This document shows positions 34,135-43,014 of a stretch of 64,000 nucleotides of DNA, in pieces. Origin of the DNA: Rhodoplanes sp. Z2-YC6860. GTDB taxonomy: Bacteria > Pseudomonadota > Alphaproteobacteria > Rhizobiales > Xanthobacteraceae. The DNA lies in assembly GCF_001579845.1 (NCBI RefSeq), contig NZ_CP007440.1:6842029-6906028 (forward strand), in the 5' to 3' direction. Position 1 is the stretch's first letter. Every line of letters begins with the position of its first letter. The notes under the pieces are model-generated. The model worked only from the letters and a program-made list of their open reading frames with translations, had not been told where the DNA came from and searched no databases. A program made the translations under genes and the position numbers.

Positions 34135-35726
34135 TGCGCCGCCTGACTCTGGTTTTCCAAGAGCGGCAGCGAAACGGTAAACCGTGCGCCACCAGCCGGC
34201 AGGTTGTCCGCCTCGATGCGTCCATCGACCCGCTCCACGAGCGTGGCGCACAGCGAAAGTCCCAGCCCCATGCCGTCCGCTTTGGTGGTGACGAACGGCG
34301 TGAACAGCTTGGGCAGCAACGCCGCGGAAAGCCCCGGTCCGTTGTCGCTGACGACGAACCTTGCTTCGCCGCCAACCGCCTGCGTCTCGATCGTGATGAG
34401 CCCGCCGTTTCCCGCCGCCTCGGCCGCGTTGCGGATCAGGTTGTGCAGCACCTGCTGGGTTTCGATCGCATCGACCATGGCATGGGGAGCGGGCTCGGCC
34501 AGTTTCAACGAAAGCTTGATGCCTCGCTGCTCGAGATCGGCGCGCACCAGCGCCACGGTCTCGGTCACGATCATGTTGAGATCCTGCGGCGTCCGCTGCG
34601 GCGTCTTGTTGGACGCGTAGTCCCGCATCCGCTTCAGAATTTCGCCGGCCCGTTTGGCCTCTCGCACATTCAGAGCAAGCGTCTCCGAGATGAGCGGCAG
34701 GTTGGGCTTGTCGACCTGCGCCAATCTCGACGCCGCCTCGCTGCGGCTAAGAAGCGCCGTCAGCGGCTGCGTCAGCTCATGAGCGATGCCCGAGGCCAGT
34801 TCACCCATGCTGTTGACGCGCGATGCATGCGCGAGCCGTGTTTCACGCTCCTGGATGATCAACCGCTCCTTCGCCTCGCGCGCCGCTTCCTGAGAACGGG
34901 CGATTGCAGCGCGCTGACGAAGCCCGAAGACCAGCGCAAGACACAGCAACGCCGCCGCCACGGCAAAACCGAGGAACTGTTTCACGGGGATCAGCGTGCC
35001 CAGCGGCAGCGCCCGGTCGAGTTCGAGCAGAAGCCGCTGCCCGTCGCCGTCGATGACCTTTTCAAAGTGCAGCGGCGACAGCCAGGATGCGCCGGAAACG
35101 AGAGCCGTATCCGCCGGTTGCTCGACCAGGGGGCGGCCGCCGAGGCTGAGTTTGAGATCGGCGAACGCCGGCCGCTCCTCGGGCTCCACGAGCTGAGCTG
35201 CATCGATCAGCAGCACGACCGCCACGTTTGAAGCGCCCGGCGCGCGCTTGGCGAGCAGGTAACGCGCGCCGCCGATCGAATAGATGCTCGGCCGGCCCCG
35301 CTGCTGGCCGGCGATGTCTGCCGCGAGCGGCGCAAGATCGATCCCACCGGCGTCCGGCACGGCCACGATCGTGCGAGCCGTGGTGGCGCGACCGGCGGGC
35401 TTTGGCGCATTCGCATCGCTTTCGAGCGCTATCAACGCGATCCAGACGATGCGCGGATAGAAGCGCGAGATGCTCTCCATCACCTGCCGCGCGGTGCCCG
35501 CCGGCACCGGCTCGTTTCCGCTCGAGAGCGCGATCAGGCTGGTCAGGTGCGCATCGTGCTGCGCCACGCGCTGCGAGATCAGCCGGTGCAGTGTCTGCCC
35601 CGTCACATCGAGCTCGTCGGCCAGCCGCTGCCGGGACGTCACAATCGTGACAAGCGCAAAGGCGCCAAGCGCAGCGAGCCAAAGCGCAAGGCCGAGCAAC
35701 CAGGATTTTGAGAGAGTACGGCTCAC
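34131..35726 (-). CDS. Membrane sensor histidine kinase (DctB/TtrS-like layout)
   Basis: A protein of about 531 residues from GTG 35726 (a TTG at 35759 would add 11). A first TM helix lies just after the N-terminus, followed by a periplasmic sensor region of about 220 residues, a second TM (about 250-270), then the kinase core. The core has the H-box 'GELASGIAHELTQPL', N-box 'HNLIRNAAEAA', and G-boxes 'DNGPGL' and 'GMGLGLS'. It is of the type that senses external carboxylates. It is encoded upstream of its response regulator with 4-bp overlap. Confidence 0.88.
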   Translation of the reverse strand: MSRTLSKSWLLGLALWLAALGAFALVTIVTSRQRLADELDVTGQTLHRLISQRVAQHDAHLTSLIALSSGNEPVPAGTARQVMESISRFYPRIVWIALIALESDANAPKPAGRATTARTIVAVPDAGGIDLAPLAADIAGQQRGRPSIYSIGGARYLLAKRAPGASNVAVVLLIDAAQLVEPEERPAFADLKLSLGGRPLVEQPADTALVSGASWLSPLHFEKVIDGDGQRLLLELDRALPLGTLIPVKQFLGFAVAAALLCLALVFGLRQRAAIARSQEAAREAKERLIIQERETRLAHASRVNSMGELASGIAHELTQPLTALLSRSEAASRLAQVDKPNLPLISETLALNVREAKRAGEILKRMRDYASNKTPQRTPQDLNMIVTETVALVRADLEQRGIKLSLKLAEPAPHAMVDAIETQQVLHNLIRNAAEAAGNGGLITIETQAVGGEARFVVSDNGPGLSAALLPKLFTPFVTTKADGMGLGLSLCATLVERVDGRIEADNLPAGGARFTVSLPLLENQSQAAQ

Positions 35727-35874
35727 GTGAAACTCGGTGACGAGCAGATTCAATCTCAATATACCAGTTTCAACGTCTGTTTTTCACCGGTGACTCGGGC
35801 AGCCACAAGGATTGAATTTCCTGCCAGTTGACGCAGGCGCCGATGTGATGGCGCGCGCGATCGCGCCAAGTCGA

Positions 35875-37305
35875 TCAGGCGCTGGCGCCGTCGTCGAATT
35901 TCAACAGCCGCCACAATTCGCCGAGATCGCCGACGTGATCGAGCTGAGAGATATATTGAGCGATCTGCCTTGAACGGCCGCGGCCCGATCGCGCCATCAG
36001 CCTCTCGTATTTTTGCGACAGCTCATCCGTGCTCATCGGATCTTCCGGGCTGCCTTTCCGGTAGAGCACGCTGGTCTCATGCCGGGCTCCGCCTTTGCAC
36101 TCCACGACCAGCCGGCAGGCAACCCGGTAGCGCCCGTTCTCGCCTTCGAAGCGTGGCTCATGCTCAATTGCGATCCGGTCGATGATCGCCATGATGTTCG
36201 GGTCGCGCAATCGCGCCTCGTTGAACTGGGCGGGGCCGGCGGTCCGGTCGAGCGCCATCACGGCAAGGCCGTAGCGCAGGCTCATCTGCGCCGTCAGCAC
36301 GCTTTGCACCCGGTCCGGCTCGTAAGGCCAACCGCAGTGATGCAGCGTGTTGTCGCTGACATAGGCCGTGATCCGTTCGATGTCGGCGGCCGACAGGCCC
36401 TGCTCGCGCATGATCGTGTCGATCGCCGTCATGCCGGTGATGCTGCCGTTGGCGGCCGGTGCCGGCTTGAAGCCGGTCCGGAGCATGTGCCAGTGCGACG
36501 ACAAGCCTTCACACATCGCCGGCGCCGACCAGTCGTCCAGAAACGCGCTGAAGAACGTCCCATAGGAGCCGTCCAGCACGTCGGCGATCCCGGTGTAGCC
36601 GAGCTGCGCGAGCTGTGCCGCATAGACGCCGCCCTGCGCGGCGCGGCCGCAATGAAACGACTTGGTCATTGCGCCGTTTTGCACCGCCATCAGGCCGGCA
36701 GCCTGCGAGCCCGCGATTCCGAACGCATGTGTCGTCTGCCCGGCATCGAGGCGCAGGATGCGCGCTGCGGCCGCAGCCGCCACGAACACGCCGGTGGTGC
36801 CCTGGTTGTGAAAGCCGCTTTTGAACATGCCGCCCCTGGCGGCCAAGCCGATCCGGATGCCGATCTCGCTCGCTGCCGCCATCGCGACAATCAGATCGCG
36901 GCCGCTGACCGCGTGGCCGGCCTCCGCCAGCGCGAAAGCGGCCGGCAACGCCAGCGAACCCGGATGCAGCGTTGATTCGATATGGATCTCGTCGAACTGG
37001 AACGCATGAGCGCTGGTGCCGTTCACAAGCGCGGCCAGCGCGGCACTGGTTCGAAGCGGCAGGCTGAACACTGTCGCGACCGGTGCTGCGTTCTCGGCGG
37101 CGGCCATTGCGGCGACCTTGCCGACCGACGCGAGCGAAGCGCCGAACACGCAGCAGCCGAGCGTATCGACGATCGAGGCCTTGGCTTTGGCGACAACCTC
37201 CGTCGGCAACTGGTCGAAACGCAGCGACGCGCAGAACTCTGCCAGCAGCGCGGTCGACCCGGTTGCGGAAGCCCCTTTGTCAGAAATGCGTTCTGTGCTG
37301 CTCAT
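35875..37305 (-). CDS. MmgE/PrpD family protein
   Basis: A protein of 476 residues, the usual length. Family motifs 'VDTLGCCVFGA', 'FDEIHIESTLHPGS', 'FHNQGTTGVF' and 'KSFHCGRAAQGGVYAA' are present. PrpD dehydrates 2-methylcitrate, and other members are cis-aconitate decarboxylase or act on related tricarboxylates. It is the last gene of a minus-strand operon with two Bug receptors and an enolase-superfamily dehydratase, so it probably acts on the carboxylic acid they import. The gap to the upstream receptor gene is 21 bp. Confidence 0.88.
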   Translation of the reverse strand: MSSTERISDKGASATGSTALLAEFCASLRFDQLPTEVVAKAKASIVDTLGCCVFGASLASVGKVAAMAAAENAAPVATVFSLPLRTSAALAALVNGTSAHAFQFDEIHIESTLHPGSLALPAAFALAEAGHAVSGRDLIVAMAAASEIGIRIGLAARGGMFKSGFHNQGTTGVFVAAAAAARILRLDAGQTTHAFGIAGSQAAGLMAVQNGAMTKSFHCGRAAQGGVYAAQLAQLGYTGIADVLDGSYGTFFSAFLDDWSAPAMCEGLSSHWHMLRTGFKPAPAANGSITGMTAIDTIMREQGLSAADIERITAYVSDNTLHHCGWPYEPDRVQSVLTAQMSLRYGLAVMALDRTAGPAQFNEARLRDPNIMAIIDRIAIEHEPRFEGENGRYRVACRLVVECKGGARHETSVLYRKGSPEDPMSTDELSQKYERLMARSGRGRSRQIAQYISQLDHVGDLGELWRLLKFDDGASA

Positions 37306-37326
37306 CGGATCCCCGCAACGGCTTCG

Positions 37327-38337
37327 TCATTTCGCTTGGGTGAGGTTCGGCAGCACGGTCCGCAAGTCCTCGTACTGCGCGTCGAGGAAACGGCGCGCAT
37401 CGTCGCCGGTGCGAAAATCGGCATCCCAGTAGTTGCGGCTCAGGCTCTCCGCCCATTCGGGGCTCCGCACCACGTCCGCGAGCCGGCTGCTCCAGAACGC
37501 CACCTCGCTCGGACCAAGCTCCCTGGGCCCGACGATTCCCCGCCAGTTGCCCTCGACCACGTCCAGGTTGAGCTCCCTCCAGGTCGGGATCGACGACATT
37601 TCGCCGGCAAGACGAGCTGGCGCTGCGACCGCGACGATGCGCATCTTCCCGGTTTTCAGCGACGGCGCCAGCACCGCCATCGTCCCGACCGAGACATCGA
37701 TGTGGCCGCCAAGGAGCGCCGTCACGGATTCATTGGCTCCCTTGAACGGCACGATCACCAGCCGACCCGGATCGATGCCGGCGGCGCGCGCGAGCTTGAG
37801 AAGCGCAACATGATTGGAGCCGCCGAATCCCGGCGCCACGCCGACCGAGGGCGGCGTCGGCGACGCCAGCGCCTTGACGAGATCTGCGCCGGATTTGATC
37901 GGACCGTCGGCGGCGACCGCGAACCCGGTGTACTCGGTGAACAGCTGCGCGATCGGCGTCACATCCTTGTAGCTCAGATCGCCGATATGCAGGAGGTCTT
38001 GGCTCAAGAGCGTGGGCCCGCTGATCGCGAGCGTGTGCCCGTCGCCCGTCTTGCGGCTGACATACGACCAGGCCAATGCGCCGCCCGCACCGGATTTAAC
38101 CTGCACGATGACGGGTTTGGTCACCAGTTGGTACTTCTGCCAGATGTTCTGAACAGTCCGGGCGAGCAGGTCCATCGTACTCCCGGCCGCGGTCGGAACG
38201 ACGAATTCGATGCTCTTCTGCGGTGTCCACTCGGTTTGTGCGACACCGGCGCCGGGCGTCAGGGCGCAGCCGGCCGCAACGACCAGCATGGGCCTGAGAG
38301 CCGACATCATCGTGGCTCTGCGAGAGGGTTTCGTCAT
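37327..38337 (-). CDS. TTT-family (Bug) periplasmic solute-binding protein, divergent
   Basis: A protein of 336 residues from ATG 38337. A signal-like leader ending near 'AGVAQ' is preceded by 'PSRRATMM', which may reflect a Tat or an extended Sec signal. The first ligand loop is unusual: 'VIVQVKSGAGGALAWSY' instead of VENRPG, and 'TGDGHTLA' replaces PDGYTL. It is one of two adjacent Bug genes (24 bp apart) with little obvious similarity, so they may bind different ligands. Part of the enolase / MmgE operon. Confidence 0.83.
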   Translation of the reverse strand: MTKPSRRATMMSALRPMLVVAAGCALTPGAGVAQTEWTPQKSIEFVVPTAAGSTMDLLARTVQNIWQKYQLVTKPVIVQVKSGAGGALAWSYVSRKTGDGHTLAISGPTLLSQDLLHIGDLSYKDVTPIAQLFTEYTGFAVAADGPIKSGADLVKALASPTPPSVGVAPGFGGSNHVALLKLARAAGIDPGRLVIVPFKGANESVTALLGGHIDVSVGTMAVLAPSLKTGKMRIVAVAAPARLAGEMSSIPTWRELNLDVVEGNWRGIVGPRELGPSEVAFWSSRLADVVRSPEWAESLSRNYWDADFRTGDDARRFLDAQYEDLRTVLPNLTQAK

Positions 38338-38361
38338 GGGCCGCGCCCTCATGCTAGGCCG

Positions 38362-39312
38362 CTACTTCGCGGCGCCGACCGTCTCCAGGAACGCGCGATA
38401 GGCGGCGACCTCTTCGCGCACCTGCCGCTGCATGCCATCGAGCGAAACCGTCACCGACGACTGCATGTTTTGCCTGGAGAACTCCTGCCATTCCTTGGAT
38501 CGCTTGATGGTCTCCATCGCTTCGATCAGCTTGTCTACGATGGGTCGCGGCGTGTCGGCCCTCACCATCACGCCGCGCCACAGCGCCTCGACAATATCGA
38601 GCCCCTGCTCCTTGAAAGTCGGAACCTCGGGCAGATATTCATCGCGCTTCGCTGAACTCACGGCGATGAGCCGGATGTCACCGTTCTGGATCTGCGACAG
38701 CGCCGAGCTCGGCGTCATCACCGAGGCCTGGATGTGCCCGCCGAGCAACGCCGTGGCGGCATCTCCGCCACCCTTGAACGGAACCCAGATGGACTTGAAG
38801 CCCGCCATCTGCTGCATCCGGTAGTACACATACTGATGGAAGCCGGCCGAGGAAAATCCACCGACCGAGATGCGTTCCGGCTGTGCGCGGACCGCGGCAA
38901 TGAAGTCCTGAACTGTCTTGAAGGGGCTGTCGGCACGGACCGCGACGGCCGACGGCTCGCTTTGCAGCGCCGGCAGCACGGTGAATTCATGCGGCGTATG
39001 CCGGCCGCCCCGGGTCGCCATCGCAAACGACATGCTCGATGTCGTCGACAGGATCGTGTAGCCGTCGGCCGGGCTGTTGAGCAGCGCCGCCATGGCGATG
39101 CCGCCCTCGCCGCCCGGACGGTTCTCGACCACGAACGGCTGGCCCAGCAGGTCAGCAAGCTGCCGGCCGAGCTGGCGCATCATCACATCGAGCGGCGAGC
39201 CGGCGCTGCTCCAGCACAGCAGCCTGACCGTGCGCGACGGATAGGAGTCTTGGGCCGCGGCCATGCCGCCAGCAAGCCACATGGCGGCCAGTGCGATGAT
39301 GATGCGCTTCAT
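38362..39312 (-). CDS. TTT-family (Bug) periplasmic solute-binding protein
   Basis: A protein of 316 residues with a Sec signal ending 'GMAAA'. Canonical loops 'VENRPGGEGGIA' and 'PADGYTIL', later 'VPFKGGGDAATAL'. The strand after the signal has 'VRLLCWSSAGSPLDVM', where Cys-Trp-Ser-Ser replaces the usual V-P-x-x-A-G. It is the second gene of the operon that starts with the galactonate-dehydratase-like enzyme, 44 bp after it. Confidence 0.88.
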   Translation of the reverse strand: MKRIIIALAAMWLAGGMAAAQDSYPSRTVRLLCWSSAGSPLDVMMRQLGRQLADLLGQPFVVENRPGGEGGIAMAALLNSPADGYTILSTTSSMSFAMATRGGRHTPHEFTVLPALQSEPSAVAVRADSPFKTVQDFIAAVRAQPERISVGGFSSAGFHQYVYYRMQQMAGFKSIWVPFKGGGDAATALLGGHIQASVMTPSSALSQIQNGDIRLIAVSSAKRDEYLPEVPTFKEQGLDIVEALWRGVMVRADTPRPIVDKLIEAMETIKRSKEWQEFSRQNMQSSVTVSLDGMQRQVREEVAAYRAFLETVGAAK

Positions 39313-39356
39313 GCGACGATCCTCCGGCGATCACGCTTTGCGGCAACAGAACGGCG

Positions 39357-40508
39357 TCAGGGCCCTTCGTCGGCCGGCTGCCGGAATGTGCGCGCCGGGA
39401 ATTGCTTGCCCTTCGCCTCGCGCACCGCCTTCTCGTCGACATCGAGGCCAAGGCCCGGCCCCTCCGGCAGCGGCAAGTAGCCGTTGACCGGCTTCAGCGC
39501 GTTCGGACAAAGCTTGCTGCTGATCTCCTCGAACGGCAGGAAATATTCGGTGATGATGAAGTTCTGCATGCAGGCCGCCGCATGCACCGTGGCCGACAGC
39601 GACAGCGAGGTCGAGTTGTAGTTGTGCGGGGAGACCGCGATCGCCTCCGATTCCGCCGCGGCCGCGATGTTCATCAGTTCGAGGATGCCGCCGCAGTTGG
39701 ACACGTCCGGATTGATGATGTCGACGGCGCGGGCGCGGAAGAACGGCCGGAAGTCCGCGCGCGTGTAGAGCGCTTCGCCGGTCACCACGGGAATCTTGCC
39801 GATGCGGCGAACGTCGCCGATCGCCTCCACGTTGGAGGCGTGACACGGCTCTTCGAACCAGTAGGGCTCGAACTCCGCGAGCGCGTTGGCGAGGTCGATC
39901 GCATGCATCGGCGCAAGCCGCCGGTGGATTTCCAGCAGCAGGTCGACGTCCGGCCCGACCGCATCGCGGATCGCCCGCACCACCTTCACGGCGTGCCGGA
40001 CGTGCTCCTTGGGGATATAGGTGCGCCACGGGCCGGGCACCGGGTCGAACTTGATGGCGGAGAAGCCGGTCTTGATCACCGCCTCGGCCTTGCGCGCAAA
40101 CTCGTCCGGCTGCTGGACCTTGTAGCTCCAGCCGTTGGCATAAACGCGGATCTTCGATCGCACCGGGCCGCCGAGGAGGTTGTACACCGGCTGCTTCGTC
40201 GCCTTGCCGAGAATGTCCCACAGCGCCTGCTCGATGCCCGACGTCGCGCAATAGAGCTCGAGCGAACCGCGGCGCTGCGCGTAGTCGTCGAAGGCGATCT
40301 GCAGGATGTGCCGGATCTGGAACGGGTCGCGGCCGATCAGGTAGCGGCCGAGCTCCTCCACCTGTGCGCCGACCGCGCGGTCGCGGTCGTACTGGCTATA
40401 GGCTTCGCCCCAGCCGACGATGCCGGCGTCGGTCTCGATGCGGACGAACACGAAGTTCTTGCGCCAGCCCGCAAAGACCGGAAGGCACTCGACGCTGGTG
40501 ATTTTCAT
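39357..40508 (-). CDS. Enolase-superfamily dehydratase, D-galactonate dehydratase-like
   Basis: A protein of 383 residues; E. coli DgoD has 382. Residues line up with DgoD at a constant offset of about +10: metal ligands E193 (Asp in DgoD), E219 and E245, and catalytic H195 ('EIHRR') and H295 ('SPHNYNS'). This pattern marks the acid-sugar dehydratase group, which forms 2-keto-3-deoxy acids. The sugar specificity is unknown. The ATG at 40508 has a strong aggag site. First gene of the operon, divergent from a LysR gene. Confidence 0.87.
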   Translation of the reverse strand: MKITSVECLPVFAGWRKNFVFVRIETDAGIVGWGEAYSQYDRDRAVGAQVEELGRYLIGRDPFQIRHILQIAFDDYAQRRGSLELYCATSGIEQALWDILGKATKQPVYNLLGGPVRSKIRVYANGWSYKVQQPDEFARKAEAVIKTGFSAIKFDPVPGPWRTYIPKEHVRHAVKVVRAIRDAVGPDVDLLLEIHRRLAPMHAIDLANALAEFEPYWFEEPCHASNVEAIGDVRRIGKIPVVTGEALYTRADFRPFFRARAVDIINPDVSNCGGILELMNIAAAAESEAIAVSPHNYNSTSLSLSATVHAAACMQNFIITEYFLPFEEISSKLCPNALKPVNGYLPLPEGPGLGLDVDEKAVREAKGKQFPARTFRQPADEGP

Positions 40509-40650
40509 GACGTCTCCTGTGAGGACTGGCGTTTGGCGGATGCCGACGGCGCTGGAGCCTTCGCTCGGTCTCGCATGGGACCGGGGCTCAATTGGACAAC
40601 GAAGCGATTGAGCGTACAATGCGTAATATCAAAACTATTGATCAGATATC

Positions 40651-41598
40651 GTGATCTATCCCTCGTTCAGCAAAATCCGAAGCTTTGCTGCCGTTGCCGC
40701 GCATGGCAGCTTTCGCAGAGCATCCGAGCATCTGCATTTGTCGCAGCCTGCGTTGAGTGCACATATTCGGGACCTGGAAGAAACGTTGGGCGTCCCGCTG
40801 TTCCACCGCACAACTCGAAGCTTGCGCCTGACGTCCGACGGTGAGCGCTTTCTCGTTCGCGCCAGACGAATGATCGAAGAATTCGAGGCAGGCGTCGTCG
40901 AGTTGCAGGATCAAGCCAAATTGCAACGCGGCCGCATCGTTGTGACTTGCATTACGACAATCGCCTGTCACGTCTTGCCAAAGGTGCTGGCGACGTATTG
41001 TCAGCGGTATCCGGGAATCAAAGTTCAGGTGTTTGATGATCCCGCACCGATACTGCTGCGGCGAGTGGCAGACGGCACAGCCGACATTGGGATCGGACCG
41101 CTTTCCGAGCGCGCAGGCGACCTCCAATTCCAGCTAATAACACACGATCGTTTCGTTGCTGTTTTTCCGCACCGTCATCCGCTCAGTCATGCACCCAGCG
41201 TGCGCCTCAGCGAGCTCGTCAAATACCCATTGCTGACCCTGCAGCCCGGCACAAACGTTCGTGCCGTTCTCGAACAGGCGTTTGCGAAACGTGGAATGGC
41301 TTTTGAGCCCGCCTTCGAGGTCAGGAACCATTTTACGCTAAGCGGAATGGTGGAAGCCGGGCTGGGAATAACGATACTTCCATCCATGGCAATTTCGATG
41401 CTCAGCAATCCGTTGCTGAAGACGGCAGTGATTACAAATCCTGGAATCGCGCGCGCGGTCGGTATTGTTCAACGCCGCGATCATGCGCGCGCACCTCTGG
41501 TCGACGCATTTCTTCAGACATTGGCTGAAACCCTCGGCCGGGCAGCCGATGGCCGCAAAGTCCGCAGCACGTTCCTGCACGCAGCTTCAGGCAATTGA
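40651..41598 (+). CDS. LysR-family transcriptional regulator
   Basis: A protein of 315 residues from GTG 40651. The helix-turn-helix 'GSFRRASEHLHLSQPALSAHIRDLE' is followed by a typical effector domain ('GTADIGIGPLSE', 'VEAGLGITILP'). It is divergent from the enolase / two Bug / MmgE operon with 142 bp between, which contains AT-rich stretches (40615-40650) suited to LysR binding. Codon use appears less GC-biased than in neighbours. The target assignment is inference from position. Confidence 0.88.
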   Translation: MIYPSFSKIRSFAAVAAHGSFRRASEHLHLSQPALSAHIRDLEETLGVPLFHRTTRSLRLTSDGERFLVRARRMIEEFEAGVVELQDQAKLQRGRIVVTCITTIACHVLPKVLATYCQRYPGIKVQVFDDPAPILLRRVADGTADIGIGPLSERAGDLQFQLITHDRFVAVFPHRHPLSHAPSVRLSELVKYPLLTLQPGTNVRAVLEQAFAKRGMAFEPAFEVRNHFTLSGMVEAGLGITILPSMAISMLSNPLLKTAVITNPGIARAVGIVQRRDHARAPLVDAFLQTLAETLGRAADGRKVRSTFLHAASGN

Positions 41599-41634
41599 TA
41601 AAAAGGTTTTCGTCTGCGCCCGCGTATCTGCTGC

Positions 41635-43008
41635 CTACGCCAACGGTCGCATCCGACCGCTGTCGTTTTTCGGAAAGAATTGATTCGCCGGGATCGGCAG
41701 TCCCATGTTGCCGCGGAGCGTTTCGCTTTCGTATTCCCGACGAAACAGACCCCGACGTTGCAGCTCCGGCACGACCAAGTCCACGAAATTGTTCAGACTC
41801 CGCGGAATCATTGGCGCGCTCACCATGAATCCGTCGCAGGCGCCGTTCGCATACCAAGACTCCATCTGATCGGCGACCTGAACAGGGTCGCCCCGGAACG
41901 TCAGAAGTCCTCGAGCCGGAACGACCCGCTCATAGGTTTGACGGACAGTAAGCCCCTGCTCGCGGGCCATGGTGCCTATCGCCACCCGCATGCTGTTGAA
42001 GCCAAGGACTTCCGTCTTGTCCAACTCGGGAAACGGACCATCCAAGTCGTAGCCCGTGAGATCGTGAGCCACTGCCTTCGACAAGTAGCGAACCCCGACG
42101 GCTGGCGGGATCAGCGTGCTGAGTTCGTGATAGAACGCCTCCGCCTCCTCTGCGGTCGTCGCTACGACAACCGTCGCCGATGGAATGATCTTCAAGTGTT
42201 CGGCGGCGCGCCCATACTTGGCCATCCGCCCCCGTAGATCGGATGAAAGCGATTGCGCCTGCTTCTGATCCGCCGCGATGGCGAACACGCAATCGGCGGA
42301 TTTCGCGGCGAGTTCGAGCCCGGCCTCCGACTGCCCCGCTGTAAACACCACAGGATGCCCTTGCGGCCCACGCGTGATATTCAGCGGGCCCCGCACGGAG
42401 AAATGTTCGCCCTTGTGATTCAGAACATGCATGCGGGCGGGATCGAGAAAGCGCCCCATCTCCCGGTCCTGTATGAATGCATCGGAAGCCCAGCTGTCCC
42501 ACAGACCTTTTACGACATCGACAAATTCGACAGCGCGCGCGTAACGCTTGGTGCGATCCACGTGCTCGACGTAGCTGAAGTTCAAGGCATCCTGAGGGTC
42601 CGAAGTCGTCACGACATTCCAACCTGCGCGCCCGGCACTGAGGTGATCGAGCGACGCGAAGCGACGGGCGACCAAATAGGGCTCTTCGTAGGTGGTGGTG
42701 GCGGTAGCGACCAGGCCTATGTGTTCCGTGCACATGGATAGAGCAGACAGGAGCGTCGTCGGCTCGAACACCGCGGGACGATCGGATGGGGACGTAGCCG
42801 CCAACATTTCGGGATCGTCGAGCTGACGTACGCCGTTGCCGTCCGCGAGGAAGATCGCGTCGAACTTTCCACGCTCGGCGATTTGAGCGAGCTCGATCAT
42901 GCGCTTCAGATCCAGCACCGTGTTCTGCCATGCGTCCGGATGACGCCAGGCTCCTACGGCGCCGCCGACGGGGCTGGGTATGGTCAGCAGACTCATCATG
43001 AGTGCCAC
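41635..43008 (-). CDS. LLM-class flavin monooxygenase, NtaA/SnaA/DszA subfamily
   Basis: A protein of 457 residues, the size of NtaA/DszA enzymes. Family landmarks 'WRHPDAW', 'FLADG', 'EPTTLLSALSMCTEHIGLVATATTTYEEPYLVARRFASLDHLS' (read in part) and 'GRAGWNVVTT' are present. These FMNH2-dependent enzymes oxidise nitrilotriacetate-like, sulfone or other recalcitrant compounds with reduced flavin from a separate reductase. No reductase is encoded here. It is the last gene of the LysR-linked operon, 6 bp after a second LLM enzyme. Confidence 0.88.
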   Translation of the reverse strand: MALMMSLLTIPSPVGGAVGAWRHPDAWQNTVLDLKRMIELAQIAERGKFDAIFLADGNGVRQLDDPEMLAATSPSDRPAVFEPTTLLSALSMCTEHIGLVATATTTYEEPYLVARRFASLDHLSAGRAGWNVVTTSDPQDALNFSYVEHVDRTKRYARAVEFVDVVKGLWDSWASDAFIQDREMGRFLDPARMHVLNHKGEHFSVRGPLNITRGPQGHPVVFTAGQSEAGLELAAKSADCVFAIAADQKQAQSLSSDLRGRMAKYGRAAEHLKIIPSATVVVATTAEEAEAFYHELSTLIPPAVGVRYLSKAVAHDLTGYDLDGPFPELDKTEVLGFNSMRVAIGTMAREQGLTVRQTYERVVPARGLLTFRGDPVQVADQMESWYANGACDGFMVSAPMIPRSLNNFVDLVVPELQRRGLFRREYESETLRGNMGLPIPANQFFPKNDSGRMRPLA

Positions 43009-43014
43009 ATCCCG

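Noticed and set aside
36982-38655. 557-codon plus-strand frame opposite MmgE and a Bug receptor
   Set aside because: Antisense to two solid genes, no domain, biased composition.
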